NCBI GenBank assembly: GCA_964438735.1
Contig: CAYTLW010000021.1
Coordinates: forward strand, 1 to 64,000
Length of the DNA: 64,000 bases
Source of the DNA: CAYTLW01 sp964438735
Lineage (GTDB): Bacteria > Myxococcota_A > UBA9042
Direction: 5' to 3'
A program made the translations under genes and the position numbers. Shown piece by piece: positions 1 through 9,640 of the stretch (positions within the stretch are counted from its first letter, which is position 1; every line of letters starts with the position of its first letter). The notes below the pieces were generated by a model, which ran no database searches, was not told the origin of the DNA, and worked only from the letters and a program-made list of their open reading frames with translations.

Positions 1-19
1 TCTAGTAAAGGAGGCAGCC

Positions 20-529
20 ATGGCGGCTGAATCGACTGGCCTGTTGCAGCGATGGATTGGACCGGTTCGAGATCGCCGGCGCTGGTTCGCCATCGTCGCC
101 CTGCTGCTCGGTCTGGGCGCCGCGTGGTTGCAAGGGCGGGACGAGCGCTCCGACGTGAAGGTCAGCTTGTTGCTGACGCACGCCGAGGTCGACCTCGGCG
201 ACGCCAGCGTGGACTTCCAGCGACTTCAGGACTTGATCATCCGCGTACCTGCGGGCGAGGAAGCGGCGGCTCCGGCTATGCGACGGGCGCTGCACTTTGT
301 GCCCGGACAGGTCCCCAAGGTCACCGCGTTGCAGGAGCTTCGCTTGCCGCCCGATGTGAGCACATTGGAGATCGGCTGCGTATTTCGCCTCGGACCCGGC
401 GCCTCGCCGTTACGAACCTGGACGACCGTGCAAGTCGATCCGGATCGCGTCGACATACAGGTGGTGGACATCGGTCGCTGCGGCGCACTCGAAAGTGAAG
501 CACGCGCCCCGACATCGCCAGCGCCCTGA
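20..529 (+). CDS. Hypothetical single-pass membrane protein
   Basis: 169 aa, family not recognised. A short basic N-terminus (residues 10-23, with a run of Arg) precedes one hydrophobic segment at about residues 24-37, so the protein is probably anchored in the inner membrane with the rest outside. The remainder is a soluble domain with two Cys near the C-terminus and no motif I can name. The start is secure: AAGGAGG lies a few bases before the ATG at 20. It converges on the ccmE-like gene, with 26 bp between the two stop codons. Nothing in the sequence ties it firmly to cytochrome maturation. Confidence 0.75.
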   Translation: MAAESTGLLQRWIGPVRDRRRWFAIVALLLGLGAAWLQGRDERSDVKVSLLLTHAEVDLGDASVDFQRLQDLIIRVPAGEEAAAPAMRRALHFVPGQVPKVTALQELRLPPDVSTLEIGCVFRLGPGASPLRTWTTVQVDPDRVDIQVVDIGRCGALESEARAPTSPAP

Positions 530-555
530 CCCGATGATCGGCACTTCGGAGAGGA

Positions 556-1104
556 TCAGCGGGTCTGGGGGGGCGCCGCGGCCGATTCTGCAGGCGACCC
601 GGCGGCCTGGGCGGCGTGTTTGCGGTAATCCGTCTTGTAGTACTGCTCGCGCTGCTGCGGACTCATCTGCTCGCTGTCTTCATAGCGGCTCGGGCACTTC
701 ACCGTCAGTGTGCTCGCCTGGAGCACACCATTGTCGATGCGGCCCTGCACGATGGCCTCTCGCCCCTCTTCGAAGGGGTCGGGAAGCAGCTTTCGATAGC
801 CGATGGAGAGGCGATTGCCGTCGTCGTCTTCCAGCTCGAAGCGGAAGCTCTCGCTGGCTGGCTCGCCGCGTACGCTCTCTCGCGCAATACGACCCGCCAC
901 CTTGACGTCCTGGCCGGACAGTTGCTCGAGCTTCCCCTGCAGATCGGCCAGAGAGTAGTTGTACATGCCGGCGCCACCGGAGGTGCTGGTACCCAGGACC
1001 GCAAAACCGATCGCGGCTATGGCAACAGCGATCACGATAGGGGCCATACTGCGACGCTTGCGCGGCACAGCCGGTGCAGGGTTGGGCATGGTCTCGGCGC
1101 TCAT
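556..1104 (-). CDS. ccmE: CcmE-like haem chaperone, CxxxY variant
   Basis: 182 aa. CcmE is the periplasmic, membrane-tethered haem chaperone of the Ccm (system I) cytochrome c maturation pathway, which binds haem covalently and passes it to CcmF/CcmH. The protein shows a cytoplasmic basic N-terminus, one TM helix at about residues 21-39, and an OB-fold body with the CcmE-like strands LSGQDVKVAGRI and EGREAIVQGRI. The haem-binding site reads C137-P-S-R-Y141 where standard CcmE has HxxxY, so this is the CxxxY class known from Desulfovibrio and archaea. The start at 1104 has GGAG upstream; the open frame extends to 1212 but that extra part is Arg/Gly-rich and unlike CcmE. The C-terminal tail after residue 150 is Ala/Pro-rich. 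It is the last gene of a minus-strand run, with 123 bp to the peptidase gene upstream. Confidence 0.8.
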   Translation of the reverse strand: MSAETMPNPAPAVPRKRRSMAPIVIAVAIAAIGFAVLGTSTSGGAGMYNYSLADLQGKLEQLSGQDVKVAGRIARESVRGEPASESFRFELEDDDGNRLSIGYRKLLPDPFEEGREAIVQGRIDNGVLQASTLTVKCPSRYEDSEQMSPQQREQYYKTDYRKHAAQAAGSPAESAAAPPQTR

Positions 1105-1187
1105 GACGTTCTCCAAGGGCGACGAAGTCCCCTGGCCAAGGTAGCACCCCCGACGGCAGGCGCCACGTTGGCGGCCAGGATGGCAGG

Positions 1188-1215
1188 GATATGGCGCCCT
1201 TGGCGGGCGCATATC
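1188..1215 (-). terminator. Hairpin after the M23 peptidase gene
   Basis: GATATGGCGCCC pairs with GGGCGCATATC across a short loop (one bulged G), 13 bases past the stop of the peptidase gene. No T-run follows on the minus strand, so it may be a Rho-dependent end, an mRNA-stabilising hairpin, or chance in GC-rich DNA. Confidence 0.35.
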
Positions 1216-1227
1216 CGGTGGCGGCTC

Positions 1228-4200
1228 TCAGGCGCGACGGCGGCGGACGGCCAGCAGCGCCAGCCCCAACAACAGCAGCAGGGCTATGGGCGGCGTACTG
1301 CGGGACGCCATCGAGCAGGATGACCCCGACGAACCCACGGCCGCCCCCACCGGCGGCTTGCCGTGGCTCTGCTCACCCTCCAACAGGTTCAGCCCGCCGG
1401 GCACATCGGTCGACAGCACCGGCTGGCCGTCGCCGTCGATGATCGGCGCGGGACCCGAAGCCGCTTCGTCGCCGGCCAGGTAGGGCACGAAGAGGGCGTC
1501 GATGACGTAGCTGCCCAATTCGCCCTTGTCGAGCGGAATGGCCGACCGGCCAGTGTACGGATCGTGAACCAGCAGGACGCCGTCGTCGGCGCCAACGATG
1601 GTGACCCAATGGCGCATCTCCGGGCCGCCGCCCCAGTGTACGGCAGCGATGACGGGCTGCAGCGCGTTCAGGGCGGTCACCACGCGGGTCGCGATGTCGA
1701 CGCTCATGCAACCGGGCGGGTCCAGTGGCAGGTACTGGAAGCCCACCTTGCCGGGGTTGCGATCCCAGCGGGCACAACATTGACCCTGGCCGCCGGCGCA
1801 CAGCTGGTAGCCGTCATGATCGTTGCGCCAGGCGTTCTCGAGCGGCGGCGTATTGCCGCTGACGCCGAGCACCACGCGATCCAGATTCAGCCACGCATAG
1901 GTCATGGACATGGATGTGATCAGCGCGCCGTCGCTGGCGATGGTCAGCCCGGTGCACGCGCCGAGCGGTACGTCGAACTCCAGCTGGTTCTGGACAGGCA
2001 CCGGCAATTGCAGGCTGCCCTTGAGGGTGGCGCACGCATCGCCCGGTCGCACCTCGAGGGTGCCGCCAGGTAGCGCCTGGGGCACGACGCAGCCAGCTGG
2101 TCCCTCGGCAGATTGCGCGCAGCCGTTCAAGCACGTGATCGAACCCGCTACCTTGCCGGCCTCACACGAGATCAGGACATGATCCTTGCAGGTGGTGCCG
2201 GCCGCCAGGCCCGTGCAGGCACCGCTGCCGACCGGCACACAGGCGGCGCTGCCCGCTTCGCCTTCGCAGCCGAATCCACACAAGGCCCTGCCGGTCTCGG
2301 CGCCACCCTGGCATTGAACGAGGAAGCCCTGGTCGCACCAGTCGCCGTCGGCCTTGTCTTTACACCACGTAGATGGTTCCGTGCACTGGTCTGTCAAGGG
2401 CTGGGGTTGGCTGGTGCAGCCGTTGGTGCAGGTCTGCGTGGCCACCTCCTTGCCGCCCAGGCATTGCACCAGCAGGTTGCCGCTGCACCACAGGCCATTG
2501 ATCTTGTCACCGCAGAAGCCGGCTCCGTCGACGCAAGCGCCGGATTGGCCTGGACCGGTCGCCTGGCAGCCCTTGGCGCAGAAGGTGTTCGAGCCGACAA
2601 CGCCACCGGCACAGTAGATAAGCAGGGCGTCCGCGCACCAGGCGCCGTCTGCCTTGCCGACACATGCATCGGCGCCCGGCGGCTTGCAGTGATCGGGCTG
2701 GTCGGCGGCGGCGGCCACACAGCCGTAGGGACACAGGGCCGCAGCCTGGGTCTTGCCGCCCTTGCAGGTGACCAGTTTGACGCCCTGACACCACATGCCG
2801 CTGACCTTGCCGTCACAGAAGTCGCCCGACGGCGGGTCGGCGCAGGTGGCCACGCCCTCGACCTTGACACAGCCATTGGCGCAGACCTCGCTCAACGTCG
2901 TTTTGCCGTCTTTGCAGACCAGGTGGCTGGCGGCCTGACAGTAACCGCCGTCGGACTTGACCAGGCAAGGGTCGGACTGCTGTGGCTTGTCGGCACAGCT
3001 GCCGGCGGCGCCATCGGCCTTGCCGGTGCATCCCCAGGCGCAGTCGGACTGCTTGGCGACCTTGCTGCCCTTGCAGTGGACCAGGGTGTTGCCTGCGCAC
3101 CAGGGGCCATCCGCCTTGCCGGTGCAGAAGTTCTGTGGTGGTGGTTGGATGCATCCGGACCCGCCACCGGCTTCGCCACAACCGTTGGCGCAGTCCTTCT
3201 TTGCCGTCGTCTTGCCGCCGCCACAGGTGAGCGCCCGGTTGCCCTTGCAATGGGTGCCATCGGACTTGCCGGCGCACACATCGGGTGCCGGCTTGCAGGC
3301 ACCATCGACGCAGCCGTGCGCGCAACCCTGGGTGGCCAGCAGCTTGGCGCCCTTGCAGCTGGCCAGCTTGTTGCCATCGCACCACTTGCCATCGGGTTTG
3401 CCGGCGCAGAAGCCGGTCGGCGGTGGGTCTTTGCATTGATCCGGCACACCGGCGGCGTTGCTCTTGCAGCCGTGCTGACACGTCGTCTGAGCAGCGAGCT
3501 TTTTGGATTTGCAGGTGATCAGCTTGGCGCCATCGCACCACTTCCCGTTGGACTTGCCACTGCAGAAACCCGCTGGCGCGGCCTTTTTGCACTGGTCAGG
3601 CACGCCCTGGGGCATGGACTGGCAGCCCTCACTGCAGGACTTGCTGCTGGCCTTGTTGCCATCCTTGCACGTGACGAGCTTGGCGCCGTCGCACCAGTCG
3701 CCGTTGGCCTTGCCGGTGCAGAAGCCCGTGGGCGGCGGCGTGCCGCCCTTGCAATCGCTCGACCAGACCACATCCGGGTGGCCGAATGGGTTGACGGCGA
3801 CGCCATTCTTGCGCACTTCCAGGTGCAGGTGATGGCCGCCGCCCTGCTGACATACCCAGATGCCGTTCTTCTTGGTCAGGGTGTAGCCGGTATTGGACAC
3901 CATGCCGATGTACTGGCCGGCCTTGACCTCGCCCCCCTTCTGCACCGCGATGTCCTTGTGCATGTGGGCCATGAACACCTCCCACGGCCCGGTGGCGATC
4001 TTGACGTAGTTGCCGAAGTCCGGCTTGCAGGTCTGGCCGGTGTAGCTCTTGACCAGCCCGACCACCTTGCCACCGACGGGCGCACGCAACGGCGTCATGT
4101 TGCCGGCGGCATAGTCGGCCCCCTTGTGACCGCCGTAGCAGCCGTATCCGCAGGTGACGGGCTTCTTGGGGTTGAATGGCTCGCAGAGCACCAGCTTGCC

Positions 4201-4787
4201 GCTGCCGCCCGGGATGTTGCACTTGTCGGGCACGCCCGATGGCATGGTGATGCAGCCAGCGGTGCAGGTGGAGGAAGAGGTCGCCTTGCCGTTGCTGCAG
4301 TTGACCAGCTNNNNNNNNNNNNNNNNNNNNNNNNNNNNNNNNNNNNNNNNNNNNNNNNNNNNNNNNNNNNNNNNNNNNNNNNNNNNNNNNNNNNNNNNNN
4401 NNNNNNNNNNCCAGCGGTGCAGGTGGAGGAAGAGGTCGCCTTGCCGTTGCTGCAGTTGACCAGCTTGTTGCCATCGCACCACAGGCCGTTCTGCTTGCCG
4501 GCGCAGAAGCCCGTGGCGGACTTGCACTTGTCGTTCTGACCCGGCGGCATGGACTGGCAGCCGTTCTTGCAACTCTGCGACGAAGAGACGCCGCCGTTCT
4601 TGCAGTAGACGAGGTTGTTGCCATCACACCACAGGCCGTTTTGCTTCCCCGTGCAGAAGCCGGCCAACGCCGGGCTGGCGATGAACAGAACCGCAGCGCC
4701 AGCGAGCAAGGCCAGGACCGTAGGCGTCGGACGGCCCCCACGGCCGGCATGCGAACGCAGGGCGCGACGCGCTGTTGGCGGGCTCAT
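1228..4787 (-). CDS. Secreted M23 peptidase with 13 Cys-rich repeats, C39-like domain and MYXO-CTERM tail (interrupted by scaffold gap)
   Basis: Predicted surface or secreted peptidoglycan-type endopeptidase. A signal peptide ends near residue 43 (SPALA). Two 6-Cys repeats of about 48 aa (FCxGKxxGxWCxGxxLVxC type) follow. Next is a LytM/M23 domain with all three zinc ligands: H and D in GHKGADY, and the second H of HLH in GGHHLHLEV. Eleven more Cys repeats come next, then a C39-like papain fold (HWVTIVGADDGVLLVHDPYTG), then a Cys-Ser, hydrophobic helix and Arg-rich end typical of MYXO-CTERM sorting. In the C39-like part the usual Gly-Cys before L(I/L)TS is Gly-Ala (DGALITSMSM), so this domain is probably inactive. 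The 100-N gap breaks the frame; removing it with one of the 55-bp flanking copies gives one open frame of about 1134 aa. GGAGG precedes tandem ATGs; the second (4787) has the better spacing. Confidence 0.85.
4256..4465. repeat. 55-bp exact duplicate on both sides of the 100-N gap
   Basis: Bases 4256..4310 and 4411..4465 are identical over 55 bp and directly flank the N run. 55 is a common assembler k-mer size, so these look like two contig ends that overlap by one k-mer and were scaffolded instead of merged. Removing 155 bases puts the upstream and downstream reading frames of the peptidase gene in phase. Confidence 0.85.
4311..4410. other. Assembly gap of 100 N
   Basis: Exactly 100 N, the conventional length for a gap of unknown size. 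It falls inside the second Cys-rich repeat of the M23 peptidase gene, just before the peptidase domain. See the duplicate-flank entry for why no sequence may actually be missing. Confidence 0.99.
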
Positions 4788-4835
4788 CATGGCGCCTCCA
4801 ACGGCAGCCAGACGAAAGTGATGTCGGTCGCCCGG

Positions 4836-7800
4836 CTAGTTGTAGGTCTGCACGCAGCGGAAGCCGATGTCGACAGCGCCATCAGAGGCCAACGCGGCCT
4901 TGCCGCGGTGGGCTGCGCGCAGCTCGGCGGCGACCGATTTCCAGCCGCCGCCGCGAATCACGATATCAGATGTCGCCTTGGTGTTCTTGGCGTCATCCTG
5001 GGTCGCGCCGGGCTGCTCATAGAACTTGGCGTCGAAGAAGTCGACCACGAACTCGCGCACGTTGCCGGCCATATCGAATGCGCCGTACGCGCTCACATCG
5101 GTCTGCCCCAGGGAGGCCACCGAAGCCGTCTTGTTGTCGCCGCAGCCATCGACGCCCTTGTCATCCTTCATCACCGCCTGGGTGCAATTCGGGCTGGGAC
5201 TCTCGCCCCACACGTAGGTGCGAACCTTGGATTTGCAGGCCGCGTCGTCGCCATAGACCTCGCATCCGCCGCGAGCGGCCTTCTCCCACTCGGCCTCCGT
5301 GGGTAGCCGCTTGCCGCCATCCCAGAGACAGAACGCCGCCGCCTCAGCGTGCGACAGGCAGTTCATCGGATGGCTCTCCTGCCCTGCGACGTCGTAGTTG
5401 CAGCCCGGGTCCGTCTTCTTGGGCTTGGTGCACTTGCCGGAGTTGAAGCAGGCCTTGTAGCGGCTGACGCGCACCTCGTAGAGATCGACCCAGAAAGCGC
5501 TCAACTTGACCTTATGCTGGGTCTCGTCGGGGAAGGTGGCGCACTTCTCGATGGCCGGATTGCAGCCCATCCACAGGTCACCGGCCGGCACGAAAGCGAC
5601 GTCCTTGGGTATGGTGACGACCTTGCCGCCAATGCAGATCTTGCCCACGTCCGCGTTGGCCCCATCTGGCGCCGGCGTGTGCTTGCACTCTCCCTTCTTC
5701 GGATCGGCCAGGATGCAGGTATCCAGGGTGCAGGGGTCCTTGTCGTCGCAGTTGCCCTTGTCCTTTGGCTCGCATTTCCCGTTGCTGGTATTGCAGGCCT
5801 CCACGACACAGGACTTGGGGTCGTCTGGCGGGCAGACGACCGTGCTGTTGGGCTTGAGCACGCAGCGGAAGGCCTTGGGGTCGCTTTTGTCGCAGAACAA
5901 GGTGCCGTCGCAGAGGTCGCCATCGTCGATGACCTTGCAGTCGTCATCCTTCTCGCATTGGCAGGTGTTGGTGCCGGGGCTGCACTTGCCACCCTTGCAG
6001 AAATCGAACTGGGTGCATGGGCTGCCATCCTCGCAAAGCACCACGTTGTCGGCCACGGGCGACATCTTGCACTCGCCATCCTTGGGATCGCAGAGATTCT
6101 TGCTGCAGGCGGTGTCCTTGGTCTTGAGGCAACTGACCACCGACGCGGGGTTGGTCTTGCACATGCCGTTGGCCTTGTCGCAGAACATGGTGCCCGTGCA
6201 GGAGTTGCCATCCTCGTAGGCGGCGCAGTCGGCGTTGCTCTTGCACTGGCAGATGTTGGTCTCGCTGAAGCACTTGCCCTGCTTGCAGGTGGGAGACGGT
6301 GTGCAGGGGTCGCCATCGTTGCAAACCAGGTTTTCGTTCACCGGAGTGAGCTTGCACTGGCCCGTCTTGGCCTCGCAGAGGTTCTTGGTGCACTGGGTGT
6401 CGTTGGCCGAGCCGCACTTGATGACCGTGGCCGGATTGACCAGGCAACTACCCGTGTTTTTGTCGCAGTACAGCACACCATTGCACTTGTTGCCGTCCTC
6501 CTCGGAGGCGCAGTCGGAGTTCTTGGCGCACTTGCAGAGCTGGGTCACGTCCTTGTGGGCACACTGGCCCTTGTGGCAGGCCTCGTTGGCGGTACAGGCG
6601 TTGCCATCGTCACAGATCGTGCCGTCCTTGGTCGGCGTCATGGCGCACTCGCCCTTCTTGGGGTCGCAGAGATTGGCCAGGCAGAACGTGTTGTCGGTCT
6701 TGGTGCAGGTCACCACCGAGCTGGGGTTGGGTTCGCACTTGCCCTTCAGCTTGTCGCAGAAGAGCACGCCGTTGCAGAAGTCACCGTCATCGATGGCGAT
6801 GCAATCTGAGTCCTTGGCGCAGCCGCACGTATTGGTGTCCCCCGCCTGACAGGTCGCGCCGACGCACTTGTCATTGACGGTGCAGTCATTGTTGTCATCG
6901 CAACCGACAAACTCCTGCACCGAATAGGGATAGGGCGTCTGCTTGACGACCGAGATCTTCTTCTTGCTGGGCAGGATCTTGGTCAGCGTCTCTGTCTTGA
7001 GATTGGTGGTCGGAATGAGCGCGCACTTGCCGGTCGTGGGGAAGCAGAAGTTCTTCACGCAGAGGTTGTCGTTGACGCTGGCGCAGTTGACCACGGAGGC
7101 TGGATTCAACTTGCAGACGTTGCCGCCGGCGAGGTCACAGAAGAGCACGCCATTGCAGACGTTGCCGTCATCCTTGTCGGCACAGTCGGCATCCTTGGTG
7201 CAGGGGCAGATGTTCAATGGCCCGGGCTCGCACAGGCCGTCCTTGCAGATGTCGTTGGGGAAACAGCCGTCCCCATCGTCACAATTGACGTCCTTGCCAG
7301 CCACGGCGGGCAGCACCTTGGTCATCTGGCACTGACCGTTCTTCGTATTGCAGGCGTTCTTCAGGCAGGTGGTGTCGCTGGCTGTCGAACACTCGACCTT
7401 GCTGGCCTGGGCGCACGTGGGATCGGAGATGGCGTTGCCGGGGTAGTTGGCGCAATAGAGGATGCCGTCACACGGGTTGACGCCGAGCTCGTTCTTGCAT
7501 TTTTCCAAGTACTTGGGCGTGCACTTGCAGAGGAGGCTCTCCTCCATGTTGGTGATCGTGCATTGACCGTCCTGGCAGGTCTCGCTCTTGGTGCACATGT
7601 CGCCATCTTCGCAAGCAGTGCCGTCGTCGAAGTTGATCATCTCGCAGACGGCCGTCTCCTTGTTGCATGTGTTCTTACGGCAGATGCCGTCGTTCTTGTC
7701 GGTGCATTCGACTTCCGTGGCCGGGTTGACTGCGCAGTGGTAGAACGCCCCCGTCGCGTTCTTCTTGCAGTACATGGCGCCCTTGCACTTGTCATTGTCG

Positions 7801-8411
7801 AGGACCCACTTCGGACACTTCGGCGTCTCGGGGTCGTCGTCCAACTCCCAATCAGGATGGCACTTGCAGGTCGGGGTCTTGCCCACGCACTTGCCAGCGA
7901 AGCATTGTCCGGACCCCCAGCAAAGGGGTTGGGCAGGATCGCAACCAGTGCCATCCTTGGCCGGTTCGTGCAGGCAACCGCCGGTGTCTTCCTTGCAGCT
8001 GTCGACGGTGCACTTGTCGTCATCGTCGCAATCCTTCTCCGTACCACCTTCGCACTTGCCGCCGTTGCACTTCTGGTCGGCCACGCAGAGCTTGCCATCA
8101 TCGCATTCGAGGCCGTCCTTGAGGAGCTCCTCGAGGCACTTGCCCTCGGCGGTGCAGACATAGACCCGGCAGGGGTTGTAGTGCGCGCCGCATTCTTTGA
8201 CGCCGGGTGTGCAGGTCGGTGGCTTGATGTCTGGAGTGCCACTTCCATCGTCGCCGGAGTCATTGCCCTTGGTGTCGGGCGCGTTGGCGCCATCGACGAC
8301 GGTGCCAGTCGTGAAATCTTCGAGCGTATCCGGCGTGCACTGCGCCAACAGGAGCAACGCGGCCAGGCCGACGATCCCTCCGCGGCACACCTTGGTCCAG
8401 ACTTGCAACAT
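4836..8411 (-). CDS. Giant Cys-rich lipoprotein with C-terminal FGE/SUMF1-like domain
   Basis: About 1191 aa. The N-terminus has a basic start, a hydrophobic stretch and a lipobox ending LLLAQC, so it is a probable outer-membrane lipoprotein. The middle (about residues 60-940) is 7-8 tandem units of roughly 100 aa with regularly spaced Cys and the recurring theme DGxxCxGxxxCD, like the Cys-rich repeats of slime-mould and myxobacterial surface proteins. The C-terminal 250 aa is a formylglycine-generating-enzyme fold (FVPAGDLWMGC, KRLPTEAEWEKAARGG, DMAGNVREFV, IRGGGW, GFRC). The two catalytic Cys that true FGE carries after the RGG motif are absent (the segment reads RGGGWKSVAAELRAAHRG), so sulfatase activation is unlikely. 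ATG 8411 is preferred over the longer frame to 8471 because it gives the lipobox, has AGGGGG upstream and avoids overlapping the TPR gene. Confidence 0.85.
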   Translation of the reverse strand: MLQVWTKVCRGGIVGLAALLLLAQCTPDTLEDFTTGTVVDGANAPDTKGNDSGDDGSGTPDIKPPTCTPGVKECGAHYNPCRVYVCTAEGKCLEELLKDGLECDDGKLCVADQKCNGGKCEGGTEKDCDDDDKCTVDSCKEDTGGCLHEPAKDGTGCDPAQPLCWGSGQCFAGKCVGKTPTCKCHPDWELDDDPETPKCPKWVLDNDKCKGAMYCKKNATGAFYHCAVNPATEVECTDKNDGICRKNTCNKETAVCEMINFDDGTACEDGDMCTKSETCQDGQCTITNMEESLLCKCTPKYLEKCKNELGVNPCDGILYCANYPGNAISDPTCAQASKVECSTASDTTCLKNACNTKNGQCQMTKVLPAVAGKDVNCDDGDGCFPNDICKDGLCEPGPLNICPCTKDADCADKDDGNVCNGVLFCDLAGGNVCKLNPASVVNCASVNDNLCVKNFCFPTTGKCALIPTTNLKTETLTKILPSKKKISVVKQTPYPYSVQEFVGCDDNNDCTVNDKCVGATCQAGDTNTCGCAKDSDCIAIDDGDFCNGVLFCDKLKGKCEPNPSSVVTCTKTDNTFCLANLCDPKKGECAMTPTKDGTICDDGNACTANEACHKGQCAHKDVTQLCKCAKNSDCASEEDGNKCNGVLYCDKNTGSCLVNPATVIKCGSANDTQCTKNLCEAKTGQCKLTPVNENLVCNDGDPCTPSPTCKQGKCFSETNICQCKSNADCAAYEDGNSCTGTMFCDKANGMCKTNPASVVSCLKTKDTACSKNLCDPKDGECKMSPVADNVVLCEDGSPCTQFDFCKGGKCSPGTNTCQCEKDDDCKVIDDGDLCDGTLFCDKSDPKAFRCVLKPNSTVVCPPDDPKSCVVEACNTSNGKCEPKDKGNCDDKDPCTLDTCILADPKKGECKHTPAPDGANADVGKICIGGKVVTIPKDVAFVPAGDLWMGCNPAIEKCATFPDETQHKVKLSAFWVDLYEVRVSRYKACFNSGKCTKPKKTDPGCNYDVAGQESHPMNCLSHAEAAAFCLWDGGKRLPTEAEWEKAARGGCEVYGDDAACKSKVRTYVWGESPSPNCTQAVMKDDKGVDGCGDNKTASVASLGQTDVSAYGAFDMAGNVREFVVDFFDAKFYEQPGATQDDAKNTKATSDIVIRGGGWKSVAAELRAAHRGKAALASDGAVDIGFRCVQTYN

Positions 8412-8446
8412 GACGCCCCCTGCAAAGGTCGCGCTGGAACTGCGCA

Positions 8447-9475
8447 TCAGAATCTGCCACCCAGCGCCCACCCGGACTGTCCGGGCGACAATGTCGGCGC
8501 CACGTAGAACGCCGAAGCCCCATCCGAGCCGCCGCTGGTCGCCGAACGAATGATCGCCCAGATCAACAATGCGCCGCCCACGCCGGCCACGCCGCTGCCG
8601 ATCAGGTTGAGGTTGTCGCCCGAGTTCTTGTCGTCTTCATAGTCCGAGAAGCTCTTGTAGTGCCGCTGCGCCAGTTCGAGCTTTTTGTCGTTGGACCATT
8701 CCTTGTTGGCATCGCTGGCGCCGAGGTAGCCCATGGCGGCCAGCCCACCGCCGCCGACCAGGAAGACGCCCCCGACCACGTAGAGCACCAGGCCCACGGT
8801 ATCGCTCTCCGGCGCCTTCGGTTTGGTCACGCCGATGGGCTTGTCGACCGGCTTGTCGACCGGCTTGTCCACGGGTTTGTCGACCGGCTTCTGCTTCAAG
8901 GCCTCGAGGCGGGTGCGGATCTTCTTCATGGCCTCGTCGACCTCGTCGCGCTTCTTATCCGTCGGCGCCGTCAGGCGAGCGGTCTCGTAGAGCGTCAAAC
9001 CCAACTTGAGTGATTTCTCGTCGTCCAGGCGGGCGAAAGCGGCCGCAGCGTCGCCCTCCAGTCGCCCCATCGGGTACCGTCGCGTGGCCTTGAGCAGTTC
9101 ATCGGCGATGAGCTTCGGGGTCGCCGCCTCCAGCACTTTCACCTTGGGGGCGATGGAGGCCTTGAGCTTGTCGTCGGTCTCCAGCGTCATGTACAGCTGC
9201 AGCAACCGGCGGGCGCGCTCGACATGGCCCACCTCCTGCCAGGCGCGGCCGGCGTAGCGCAGGTAGGTGCGATCGCTCGGATCCAGTCGCACTGCCTTCT
9301 CGAAGGCGCGCGCAGCCTTGAGGTAGCGCCCACCTTTGAAGTGACCCGCGCCCTCCTGGGCGTTGGCCACCGCCTGGTCGGATTGCTGGGCCATCGCGGG
9401 CTGTGCAGACAGCCCCATACCCAGCACAGCGAGTATCGCCGGCATCGACCAGCGCATCATCCAGGTCGGTATCAT
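8447..9475 (-). CDS. Secreted TPR protein with PVDK repeats
   Basis: 342 aa. The signal peptide ends near residue 29 (QPAMA). TPR-like helices lie at about residues 35-100 (GHFKGGRYLKAARAFEKAVRLDPS). A helical region follows, then a Lys-Pro-Val-Asp linker with four PVDK units (about residues 196-213), two hydrophobic segments (about 227-247 and 290-308), and a C-terminal Phe. The build resembles other myxobacterial periplasmic TPR proteins that sit next to PEGA-domain kinases. It lies 35 bp before the Cys-rich lipoprotein gene and 165 bp after the kinase gene on the same strand. Function not known; scaffolding in the envelope is an inference. Confidence 0.8.
   Translation of the reverse strand: MIPTWMMRWSMPAILAVLGMGLSAQPAMAQQSDQAVANAQEGAGHFKGGRYLKAARAFEKAVRLDPSDRTYLRYAGRAWQEVGHVERARRLLQLYMTLETDDKLKASIAPKVKVLEAATPKLIADELLKATRRYPMGRLEGDAAAAFARLDDEKSLKLGLTLYETARLTAPTDKKRDEVDEAMKKIRTRLEALKQKPVDKPVDKPVDKPVDKPIGVTKPKAPESDTVGLVLYVVGGVFLVGGGGLAAMGYLGASDANKEWSNDKKLELAQRHYKSFSDYEDDKNSGDNLNLIGSGVAGVGGALLIWAIIRSATSGGSDGASAFYVAPTLSPGQSGWALGGRF
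8839..8889 (-). repeat. 12-bp tandem repeat encoding PVDK
   Basis: Four near-perfect 12-bp units (ggcttgtcgacc type on the plus strand) inside the TPR gene encode Pro-Val-Asp-Lys. One unit has drifted (cacgggtttgtc). The unit length keeps frame, so copy number could vary without breaking the protein. Confidence 0.85.
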
Positions 9476-9640
9476 CTGAGTTGCTCTCCGTTGCAGCCGG
9501 GGCCCGATACGCCTTCACCGACGAAGACTCTCACCCGGTCTGCCGCGCAGACCGCGCAGACGCGGTTTGGCACCCGGGGAATCTACAGTGTGTGGACGGC
9601 CGTCTCAAGTACGCGTATGCACCGGCTGCCAGAGTCGAAC

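Noticed and set aside
2113..4539. 808-aa plus-strand frame across the N gap
   Set aside because: It is the complement of the Cys-repeat peptidase and runs through N; no signal or domain.
4836..5700. True formylglycine-generating enzyme
   Set aside because: The fold is right, but the two catalytic Cys after the RGG motif are missing.
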